Positions 56,101-62,880 of a stretch of 64,000 nucleotides of DNA are shown here, piece after piece (positions within the stretch are counted from its first letter, which is position 1; every line of letters starts with the position of its first letter). Where the stretch lies: NCBI RefSeq assembly GCF_024734895.1, contig NZ_CP091430.1, positions 4,110,501 to 4,174,500 of the forward strand, in the 5' to 3' direction. Under the pieces are notes generated by a model. The model searched no databases. It saw only the letters and a list, made by a program, of their open reading frames with translations, and had not been told where the DNA came from. This DNA comes from Paenibacillus spongiae (lineage in GTDB: Bacteria; Bacillota; Bacilli; Paenibacillales; Paenibacillaceae). Made by a program: the position numbers and the translations under genes.

Positions 56101-57192
56101 CGGATCTCCGCCACTGACCTTTGTCCGAAGAACGCCGTCAGACACCTGAATCAACGAAAGATCGTTCAACAGCCATCCCTGCGCATTGCCATCGACATTC
56201 CAATCGAATGAAGGGAGAGCCACGCTCTGAAAGCGAATGTAATCGACTTCCCATTCGGCCCCTTCACCATGGGCGGCGCCTTGCAGACTCAGACGCAGCC
56301 GGTCAATCTGTCCATTCCAGGAAGGATGCTCCCATATGGACACGGCGTATTCGTGATAAGCGCCGTCGGCTGTAAGAGGCACTACAAGCTGCTTCTCCTC
56401 CGAAAAATCAGGAGATTCATTCGTTGTGAATGCAATAATCATCGAATCCGCATTTCCACTGCCAACTCGTGTTCTTATTTTGATTTCGCCCAGCTTATCG
56501 GCTTGTTCGTTAATTGGACTGGAACTAATGGCTGGATTAGGACCGGTTATCGCACCGGCGATGCTGGAGGAGCCTGCCTGCAAGTCAGTTAGATCCTGCG
56601 TCGCCGACCATCCGTCTGCCTGGCCGTTAAACTCGTAACCGAAATCAACCCGCTCGCCGATACGGAAATAATCGACGCTAACATCGGCAGGATAACTCCC
56701 GGAAGGCTCGAGATCCATCCTCAATGTTTGCACGACGCCTGTCCAATATGAATTCAGAGAAGGGTTGATGCTATATTCGTGATACTCCCCATCAGGAAGA
56801 ATAGGAACGACGATTCGTTTAAACTGGGCTAAACCGGGTGAGACGTCCGTATCGAAATAAATCGCTACGGAATCGCCCTTCGTCGCTTTCATCCGAAATG
56901 TGATCTTCTGCTCGGCTGACGTCTGCAGACCGACAGAAGCCGGCGCAAACCAATTGGGATCTTCGCCGGTTGCTCTCAATTGAAGCGCGCCGTCCTCCAC
57001 TCTCAAATCCTCAATCCCGTTATGAAATTCCCCCCAACCTTCCAAGTTCCCATCTTCATTGAATTCGTAACCGATCGCATTCACAGGCTCAGGACTTGCT
57101 TCCGAGTAGACCGCAGGTGCACTAGTGCAAAGCATTGCAAATACAATTGCTCCAATTAAACCTCTCATTCTTCTCGTTCGGTTCATCGTCAA
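53149..57192 (-). CDS. G2: giant secreted modular protein, paralogue of G1
   Basis: 1347 residues in the same domain order as G1: signal peptide, three jelly-roll modules of ~140 residues, a CARDB/NEW3-like domain, a beta-sandwich, an (alpha/alpha) helical region (about 880-1240) and a C-terminal beta domain. Segments such as GNAVLENEHTRIVAPKSSFG, DEALFPGLEWLV, LVPHPYKIT and VPVQWNGLVYAYELLEL are nearly shared with G1. No cell-wall anchor; the protein is probably released or held by sugar binding. The frame starts at TTG (57192), 6 nt after AGGAGG; an ATG two codons later is the alternative. Its promoter carries a LacI operator and a near-cre box. The reaction is not known. Confidence 0.8.
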   Translation of the reverse strand: MTMNRTRRMRGLIGAIVFAMLCTSAPAVYSEASPEPVNAIGYEFNEDGNLEGWGEFHNGIEDLRVEDGALQLRATGEDPNWFAPASVGLQTSAEQKITFRMKATKGDSVAIYFDTDVSPGLAQFKRIVVPILPDGEYHEYSINPSLNSYWTGVVQTLRMDLEPSGSYPADVSVDYFRIGERVDFGYEFNGQADGWSATQDLTDLQAGSSSIAGAITGPNPAISSSPINEQADKLGEIKIRTRVGSGNADSMIIAFTTNESPDFSEEKQLVVPLTADGAYHEYAVSIWEHPSWNGQIDRLRLSLQGAAHGEGAEWEVDYIRFQSVALPSFDWNVDGNAQGWLLNDLSLIQVSDGVLRTKVSGGDPYFGNESLEGIIGERDKTLTVRMSATAGDYVSIFFATNTAPMYAEVQRIDFPIIADGNMHDYTIDTGDHPEWKGKIIKLRMDLEGGDRAQAEFSLDEVRFTSSPASANLTVKRSKPALQAGEEADITFDIRNTGGKAFFNPQAELTVTEGLEIVSPASIVPLEKLRPGGTASVTWRVKGIAESPASVSVKLSASGYDQSNSAALPVLKAAPAAQQDEQPKKANAFIEQASGNAVLENEHTRIVAPKSSFGYGQYQVYAWDESQGWKLMASVQPFAAAIVKLADNGAETVSFHPKQAAADTRGGTASLRFQGDVIDSSGRKWTYEFDFILNRDDQQVKTSQRVRADRDAELLNLIGPVLTVGEGSFGAAKDEALFPGLEWLVGDEVSSSKLDVHTPAHLRLVPHPYKITVPLMAVRQDEHIVSLSWDPKQKWDGVHDLPAAKFASPNWVENQNNHVMGLSALSVANGVKENEELAQTAYPLIANKTITLKADITTAEAESVSEAVSLYVKEEGLPNVPQVNSFAKQVDLGLDAYLRTYWDPVTKGWLHVNIESWGTNQYPSDMTSLMLLGMSDPSRKADVEAVISQSLSAVTDKNKLGVPDYHIAQSQASFYVGYMDEALAGLKNNMQGLINSQHSSGAWLYGSEDAYNPPLGSNGTPLLGQTALNAKLLLKYAAMTGNEQAKEAGLKGLSAVEAMGNVPRASQPWEVPLHTPDILASGHTVGAYIQAYKLTGDEAYIDKAIEWAKTGLPFVYTWGVEDRPVMEYATIPIFGASAYNNPWFAVPVQWNGLVYAYELLELVPYDKSGPWKKAADGILASAELQQASDSDEPWRGGYPDNWRLITNSRSDTVMLNPEEIVKTIFMQRYVEGKGPKPDVQSTVIPSCNNPKKQDCTNVYVTTLAKVKEHSASHSQQKVAFDLIYPAGETSYVLVVNREKPKSVSVNGSQLDLQADLNSAASGWKYSEDTGYLILKLKHAKQDKVKIQY

Positions 57193-57292
57193 TTACATCC
57201 TCCTAGTGGAATTGTAACTCTGATGACTGCGTCAATTGTCACTGAGAATTGCTGCTTGCAACTATCGCCGCATTCCCCCCTTCCATGAAGAT

Positions 57293-57306
57293 CAAAAACG
57301 TTTTTG
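57293..57306. promoter_or_regulatory. LacI-type operator upstream of G2
   Basis: CAAAAACGTTTTTG is a perfect palindrome matching the core of the operator at 51826. An imperfect second copy (CAAACACGTTTTGTA) follows at 57307-57321. Its centre is about 19 bp downstream of the predicted G2 transcription start. Confidence 0.75.
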
Positions 57307-57324
57307 CAAACACGTTTTGTACTT

Positions 57325-57353
57325 AAGTTACTATGGAAAGTAAGCGTTGTCAA
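57325..57353 (-). promoter_or_regulatory. Promoter of G2
   Basis: On the minus strand TTGACA (57348-57353), a 17-bp spacer and TAACTT (57325-57330). Same layout as the lacI promoter, with the operator within 1 bp of the same place. Predicted start near 57318. Confidence 0.75.
57338..57353. promoter_or_regulatory. cre-like box over the G2 -35
   Basis: AAGTAAGCGTTGTCAA has one mismatch to the cre consensus, at the second base, and contains the -35 box exactly as the cre box of lacI does. Confidence 0.6.
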
Positions 57354-57482
57354 TCCTATTTATGTAAAATCATGTATCATCAGTTTTGGCTGCTTCCTGT
57401 GATCTGAATACAACCCTGCTGTACCGTTTAGATGTACTTGCGAGATCGTTTCTTAAATAAGTATTCATTCAACCGATATAAG

Positions 57483-57514
57483 AAAAAGGAGGTGCTGACC
57501 GTTCAGCCCTCCTC
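57483..57514 (-). terminator. Terminator of the alpha/beta hydrolase gene
   Basis: GGAGGGCTGA pairs with TCAGCACCTCC (one bulged base) around ACGG, followed by five T on the minus strand, just after the stop of the hydrolase gene. Confidence 0.75.
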
Positions 57515-57524
57515 TATCGAAGTG

Positions 57525-58706
57525 TTACAACTGATTATCTTCCGAAGCCAGTATAGGCTCCGATCGCACCTCTCGCAATTCTGAACTGACAACGTACCCC
57601 TCTTCATCGATAAGATTGAAGCAGTACATTCTCGCATGGCCCGGGATTGTTGATGTAATGCGGTATGATGCCGGATCGATATCCGCCGGCAAGGTTTCCC
57701 ATACGCGAGAAGGGGCGCTGCCGTCATCCGCTGTATACAGGAAGTAGGCCTGCTTGATTCGATCCGTCTGCTTGAATTCAGCCCATGCTGCGTTTCGCGC
57801 TTCCCCCGTTCGAAGCACGGTCGGCAGCGGTGGCCCGCCTCTGGCATGTGAATCGGCATATCGGAAGAACTCACGGGTACCCCATGGCACTTCATAATTA
57901 TGATCCCAGTCCTTTAATAACCGAAGCGTTGCTTCACCATGAGCTACCTTATGTGTTCTGGACCAGCTTTCCAAATAAAAGCAAGGGTCGTTCGTCCAGG
58001 TCGCCCATAGGATCGGCATCGACGACCGTCCTATATAGCTGCTGACATCAAAGGTATGATTCCACAAGCTCCGCTGACTATCATCCATCCTGGAAAGGAT
58101 ATCCATCCAACAAGAGCCTTGCTGGAAATATCCGGCCGCGTAAGCGGACATTGCATACGCAGGACGCGGGTCAAGACCCGACACGATCTCGGTTATGTAC
58201 CCGCCCCAGGAAATCCCCATTAAACCGATTCGCCTTGCATCCGTTTCTGGCAGCGAGGCCGCAAGCGAAACAGCCCGGATAACGGCGGCAACCGCGTGAT
58301 AGGACCACATTTGAGTTATCGTGTCCTCGGATAGATTCATAAACAAGGTCTCGTCCGTCTGGGCTGGACCGCCATCCGGCATTCGATTGCCATCATGTCC
58401 ATTGCCGAACAGATCCATTGCGATTGCCGCGTAACCCCGCTCCGCCCATTGAGCGGCCCATTCGGGAAACGCTTTGCCTGCACCGCCATGAACCAGAACC
58501 ATGACCGGCAGCGGTTCAACGGCTTGATGTGGAACCGCATAATAAGCGAACACCCTTGTAGCTTTTCCGCCGTAAGGCTCATTCTCATAATTCAGCTGCT
58601 TTAATACATACTTCGGATATTCCGTGACCGGCCCCCATTGAACGGCAGGCGTCTCCAACATTTTCTCCATCTCCCAAGGACCATGGAACCTTCGCGAATT
58701 CGTCAT
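57525..58706 (-). CDS. Alpha/beta hydrolase, esterase-like (acetylxylan-esterase/prolyl-oligopeptidase type)
   Basis: 393 residues, no signal peptide. Oxyanion segment VMVLVHGGAGKAFPEWA, nucleophile elbow GISWGGY, acid region TWTNDPCFYLESW and a histidine near HEVPWGTREFF. This layout fits dienelactone-hydrolase-like or acetyl-esterase enzymes that remove acyl groups from sugars. The ATG overlaps the stop of a short upstream frame (ATGA), see 58703-58747. Ends at the terminator at 57483-57514, so it is separate from G2. Confidence 0.72.
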   Translation of the reverse strand: MTNSRRFHGPWEMEKMLETPAVQWGPVTEYPKYVLKQLNYENEPYGGKATRVFAYYAVPHQAVEPLPVMVLVHGGAGKAFPEWAAQWAERGYAAIAMDLFGNGHDGNRMPDGGPAQTDETLFMNLSEDTITQMWSYHAVAAVIRAVSLAASLPETDARRIGLMGISWGGYITEIVSGLDPRPAYAMSAYAAGYFQQGSCWMDILSRMDDSQRSLWNHTFDVSSYIGRSSMPILWATWTNDPCFYLESWSRTHKVAHGEATLRLLKDWDHNYEVPWGTREFFRYADSHARGGPPLPTVLRTGEARNAAWAEFKQTDRIKQAYFLYTADDGSAPSRVWETLPADIDPASYRITSTIPGHARMYCFNLIDEEGYVVSSELREVRSEPILASEDNQL

Positions 58707-58747
58707 CGCTCCACATTAAGCCACGCTGTCGATTTTTTCATCCCCAT
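58703..58747 (-). CDS. Possible 14-codon leader peptide (MGMKKSTAWLNVER)
   Basis: ATG lies about 11 nt after AAGGAG and the frame ends in TGA overlapping the hydrolase ATG. The hydrolase ATG has only a poor, close-lying GGAG of its own, so translation may be coupled to the leader. Too short for recognition; could be chance. Confidence 0.35.
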   Translation of the reverse strand: MGMKKSTAWLNVER

Positions 58748-58859
58748 ACAGCAGCTCGCTCCTTACTAGAATTGATCAATGTACACTAGCAGAACGCAGA
58801 ACGTAATATACCTCCGTATTATGGATCTGCCATATGCATCCGGTCATGTCGGACGGCCG

Positions 58860-60290
58860 TCAGGAATGAAATTGAGCGGCCTTGCCGTGAATCGGCACGG
58901 ACTCGATCGGGCCCCAAGAGACATTGACGCTCTGTTCCAGCACCAGATTCGCCCCTTCGAATTTGCAGCGGGTGATTTGGCTGAATGGCTGCTCGATAAA
59001 TCGCAGCGTTAACTCCAATGTATCCGGATCCAGCCAGTTGAAGCATGCCGCTATCCTTGCGGAACGGGTCATGTTCTCTACCCATGTACCGCGTCCAACA
59101 CGAATCACGTCTTCAACCGAGTTCCCGCTAATCGATACTGACACTTCACAGGGTTCAAATCGGAACGAGACCGAATTCAATTGATTCCGATTCTCGTCCA
59201 GTGAGTAGGTCAGGTTGTTTATAACTTCCTCCCGTTGAGAAGACGTCGATTGAAGGACAGGCGAGAGCGATAGCTGTTGAATACGCTCATCCAGCTCACG
59301 GCAGACTGCCTCATCGATAGGCAGGGAGTCCGGCTTCATAGCTGGCAGCAAATGCTCCCATACAAGGTTCACTACATCTTGAAGCTCATTCGTTCCGCCG
59401 GTTATCGCAATGACGGCATCCTGCTCCGGCATGACGATGCAGAACTGTCCGAATGCGCCATCCCCCCGATAACTGTCATGTCTGCAGCGCCAGATCTGAT
59501 ACCCGTAGCCCTGCGTCCAATCGCTTTCTCCCCCATCGCCATTCGATATCTGCTTGGAGGTGGCTTCTTCTACCCATTCGGGAGAAAGTAGCCGTTTCCC
59601 GTTCCATATGCCTTTGTTCAAGTACAACAGCCCGAACTTGGCAATATCCTCCGTTCGGACGCTTAACCCCCAGCCGCCGACGTTTATGCCCTGCGGACAG
59701 CTTTCCCAGGTTGCACCCTCGATGCCAAGGGGATCGAGAAGCCGCGGCTGCAAATATTCGAGCAAGGACTGTCCCGTCACTTTGCTCAGTATCGCGGACA
59801 GCATATACGTGGCCGCGCTGTTATACACAAAATGGGTGCCCGGTTCATGCTCGACGGGTTCCGCAAGAAAGTTTGCCGCCCAATTGCCGTTTGGATTCGT
59901 CCTCACCTTGTCAGTCGGATCTTGAGCATGACCTGTGCCCATCATCAGCAGATGACGGACCTGCATATTGGCCAGGTGAGCCGAGATGTCCTCCGGCAAT
60001 TCTTCTGGAAAGTAGGAAATGACGCGATCCGTCAGAGCAATCCGCCCTTCGGCAACCGCCATTCCGATAGCCGTCGACGTAAAACTCTTGCTAAGTGAGA
60101 ACAGCAGATGAGGAAACTGGGCTGCGTATGGCGCCCACCACCCCTCAGATACGACATAGCCGTTCCTTACCAGCATAAAACTATGAAGCTCGATCCCCTT
60201 CTCATGTACAGCCTCCAGAAATCCGGCAATTCCGTGCGATGAGATGCCCTGCTCTTCAGGGCGGCTCCTTGGAAGTTGATTTACTGTCAT
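58860..60290 (-). CDS. Serine beta-lactamase-family hydrolase (class C type)
   Basis: 476 residues, no signal peptide visible. SxxK motif SLSK (residues ~65-68), YNS near residue 157 (YxN) and a C-terminal beta domain of about 110 residues. Related enzymes are esterases, D-aminopeptidases and penicillin-recognising hydrolases. The lack of a secretion signal argues against a resistance beta-lactamase. The ATG is 7 nt after AAGGAG. Confidence 0.85.
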   Translation of the reverse strand: MTVNQLPRSRPEEQGISSHGIAGFLEAVHEKGIELHSFMLVRNGYVVSEGWWAPYAAQFPHLLFSLSKSFTSTAIGMAVAEGRIALTDRVISYFPEELPEDISAHLANMQVRHLLMMGTGHAQDPTDKVRTNPNGNWAANFLAEPVEHEPGTHFVYNSAATYMLSAILSKVTGQSLLEYLQPRLLDPLGIEGATWESCPQGINVGGWGLSVRTEDIAKFGLLYLNKGIWNGKRLLSPEWVEEATSKQISNGDGGESDWTQGYGYQIWRCRHDSYRGDGAFGQFCIVMPEQDAVIAITGGTNELQDVVNLVWEHLLPAMKPDSLPIDEAVCRELDERIQQLSLSPVLQSTSSQREEVINNLTYSLDENRNQLNSVSFRFEPCEVSVSISGNSVEDVIRVGRGTWVENMTRSARIAACFNWLDPDTLELTLRFIEQPFSQITRCKFEGANLVLEQSVNVSWGPIESVPIHGKAAQFHS

Positions 60291-60357
60291 TATGATGCTC
60301 CTTCCGGTATTTTACAATTATTTTAAACCAAGCGTGGTCACATCCGCCTTGCATGGC

Positions 60358-62091
60358 TTATTCTTCAAACAGCCGTTCTCCCCGGTGCAGCCTCCATGCG
60401 ATACGCGCTGTGTGAGGAAGCTCTCTTGCCGTCGGAGCATGAGCAGCCAAATAACGGGTGCAAGCGAGCAGCAGCGTTTCTTTCGCGCTTACGGCGAATG
60501 CATCATCCCGCGAATTCCATTCCTCGTACTCCATAACAGACGCTTCATACAACTGAAACGTATGGAAGTCTGCATCCTCCCTGAGCAAAATATGGCCGAG
60601 TGTATTCCACAATACATCTACCGATCCGCCGCGATTTACATACTCGCAGACCCACTGTGCAGCGGGGGCGACCTGTTGGCGCTGATCCAGCAAAGGAAGC
60701 AGCTCTTCCGTATCCATGGATGGCGCTGCGGACAGCTGCTTGGGTCGTGCGGCAGCCGGGACATTCAAGAACCGGTCGAGATAGATCCGCATCGCACCGT
60801 GGAAGAGAGCGCGGTTTAGCAATGGTTCAGCCGATTGATCCAGTCTTTGGTGTACGGCATGAGCATACGTAAACGTATGCAATACGGCAATCCAATCGCC
60901 GAAATCGTTCTGGACATGAAAACGAACGATGCGGTCCGCTGCGGCCAATGCGATTAACTGCGCCAATTGCGAGGGCGGCATGCCCCCTAGCAGCAAATTC
61001 TTCATCATAGAGATGGTTTGAAGCGGTTCATCACTTAACAGCTGCCGAAGAACATCCTCCTCGGAGGCAGGCTCCGTATGCTCCGGAGGCAAGCCCTTCG
61101 CCAATTCCTCCAATGCTTGCTCGATAGGCTTGACCAAATTGATCGGAGACTGCCACTGATGCTGCTCCTCGCTTCTCGACGCTCGGCCCATCATGGGAAC
61201 AAGGGATGCCAGCACGTCTTTCGTGTGCTCTTCCCCTACAAGCTCAACGGCTTCGAACGCCTTATTATGAAAATCGAAAACATGCCCGCCGTCCAAATAA
61301 AAATGGTCGGTCGCAGCGACAAGCATCATATTGGCGAGCTGTTCCATACTGGAGCCTTGATGAACGGCTGTTAGCAGCACCTTCTCCGCGCCTTGGGTGT
61401 CCCTTACCTCGATACAATTGCGATACCATTGGGCGAGCCGTTCAGCCGGCACGCCGACAGAAGGCAATTCACCCAACAGATGGCGGGCTTCCCGGCCCGC
61501 GCTGTTTCTGGCAACATGCACCAGCCCCTGATAGAGAGCGAGTATCTTGCCTGCTTTGTCCAGCTTCGGGACAACCCGCGCCATAGCCGTCAGAATCGTT
61601 AATCCCGAATGCCAGCCCGGTCCGTTACGGGTTCCAAATAAGATTCCGATTCGAGCAATTTCCGATTCCGGCACACCCGCCTCGATCAGACCGACAACCG
61701 CCTTGGCTATAACGATTCCGATGTTCTGTTCCAGTCCGGCCTTCAATCGGTCGATCAGGCTTTGAACGCCTCCACCGTTACTCGGCTTCGGATTAACCCA
61801 CACCGTCTCATTGTCCACCATCACTTCATGAGACGGCACATCATCCGCCCACGGATCGAGTGTTCCGCCGCTGCAAATATCAAACCTGGCATGATGCCAA
61901 TGACACGTTAATATCCCTTCGCACAAGCTGCCCTTGTGCAGCGGAAATCCAAGATGCGGACAGCGGTTGTCGACGGCATGGACGCGGCCTTCATAATAGA
62001 AGACGGCAATGGCACCTTTGGCAACGATAACGCCTTTCTCCTGGAGATCCTCCAGCTTGCAAGCTTGTATCCAGTCCAAACGTTCGTTCAT
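60358..62091 (-). CDS. Rieske [2Fe-2S] protein with large unassigned C-terminal region
   Basis: 577 residues. The N-terminal Rieske domain (~1-100) has C44-x-H46 (RCPHLG) and C63-x2-H66 (CHWHH), the complete cluster ligand set of a ferredoxin-like Rieske. The remaining ~470 residues are helical and match no domain recognised here; repeated blocks of the form LLDxxxW.. and histidines (VAATDHFYLDGGHVFDFH, HTFTYAHAVHQRL) could bind metal or cofactor. ATG at 62091, 8 nt after AAGGAGG; the frame stays open 33 nt further. Function unknown. Confidence 0.8.
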   Translation of the reverse strand: MNERLDWIQACKLEDLQEKGVIVAKGAIAVFYYEGRVHAVDNRCPHLGFPLHKGSLCEGILTCHWHHARFDICSGGTLDPWADDVPSHEVMVDNETVWVNPKPSNGGGVQSLIDRLKAGLEQNIGIVIAKAVVGLIEAGVPESEIARIGILFGTRNGPGWHSGLTILTAMARVVPKLDKAGKILALYQGLVHVARNSAGREARHLLGELPSVGVPAERLAQWYRNCIEVRDTQGAEKVLLTAVHQGSSMEQLANMMLVAATDHFYLDGGHVFDFHNKAFEAVELVGEEHTKDVLASLVPMMGRASRSEEQHQWQSPINLVKPIEQALEELAKGLPPEHTEPASEEDVLRQLLSDEPLQTISMMKNLLLGGMPPSQLAQLIALAAADRIVRFHVQNDFGDWIAVLHTFTYAHAVHQRLDQSAEPLLNRALFHGAMRIYLDRFLNVPAAARPKQLSAAPSMDTEELLPLLDQRQQVAPAAQWVCEYVNRGGSVDVLWNTLGHILLREDADFHTFQLYEASVMEYEEWNSRDDAFAVSAKETLLLACTRYLAAHAPTARELPHTARIAWRLHRGERLFEE

Positions 62092-62151
62092 CGTATCATC
62101 CTCCTTCTGTGCTCTTATTGCCATAGGGGAGCCTTTTGTCAGATTAATACA

Positions 62152-62830
62152 GTGATCCTTACATGGTTATTCCACATAAACCGATGAGATTCCTTCTGCT
62201 GGGCTAATAACGGCAACCGTCCGCAGCACCCGGCGCCCGGTAAGACGCTGCATGATGGCAGTCGTCGGCCGATCAGCTTCAAATATCTTTTGTTTGAAGA
62301 GTCTGCCCCCGAAGCTATTTAAAGCGAACGCAAGGCCGATTCTCATTACCGACCATTTAGGCGAGTGTTGCTTGCTCAATATCAGTCCAGTGCCCGGAGC
62401 GCGCACGAGGGGTAAGCTCATCTTTACTATGGCCTTAAGAATAGCGATGCTACTAGCTGTCCAACCACAATTAGCGCGGACTGTTGAATTGGATAAACGA
62501 CGCTTACAAATTCGGCTTATAGATTCTTTATCTTGCATTAAATACAACTAAATATCGTGAATTTATGATATTGTTGCATATTATGCAATAATTTCACCTG
62601 TGGAGCGGCAACGCCATCCATATTGTTGTATGAAGTGCAACAATTCGGTCCTTCTGCTGGAATCACGGGAGAAATGTTGTACTTCATACAACTTCGCCAT
62701 CTTCATCGAACGAACGAAAGAGAAGGCCCCCCCACACCTTCCGTGTGCGAATCATCATCCTAGAAGAATACTATCATTTTGATAAATATCTGCGATGTCA
62801 GCGACATCATCGCCAGCGCAGCTCATGAAG
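62152..62830. other. Low-information region with inverted repeats
   Basis: About 680 bp with no supported gene. A 126-codon minus-strand frame (62167-62547) and a 99-codon plus-strand frame (62252-62551) overlap it; neither has a ribosome site or recognisable protein, so both are probably spurious or a decayed gene. Notable are the 15-bp palindrome TTGCATATTATGCAA (62574-62588) and the inverted repeat at 62625-62692. Confidence 0.4.
62625..62692. repeat. 18-bp inverted repeat
   Basis: GTTGTATGAAGTGCAACA (62625-62642) and TGTTGTACTTCATACAAC (62675-62692) pair at 17 of 18 positions over a 32-nt loop. It could be an RNA hairpin, a regulator site, or a short relic of a mobile element. Confidence 0.5.
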
Positions 62831-62876
62831 AAGGGGCAGCCCGCGGTCATCAAAGATGACTCTAGGACAGCCCCTC
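62830..62876 (-). terminator. Terminator of the dehydratase gene
   Basis: AGGGGC and GCCCCT form the outer stem, with GTCATC/GATGAC as an inner arm, 5 bp after the stop. The following T tract is short. Confidence 0.6.
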
Positions 62877-62880
62877 GTAT

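Noticed and set aside
58860..60290. Calling the serine hydrolase an antibiotic-resistance beta-lactamase
   Set aside because: It has the SxxK fold but no export signal and sits among sugar-processing genes; class C-fold esterases are more likely.
62167..62547. 126-codon minus-strand frame as a gene
   Set aside because: No ribosome site, no recognisable domain and an overlapping plus-strand frame of similar length; probably chance.
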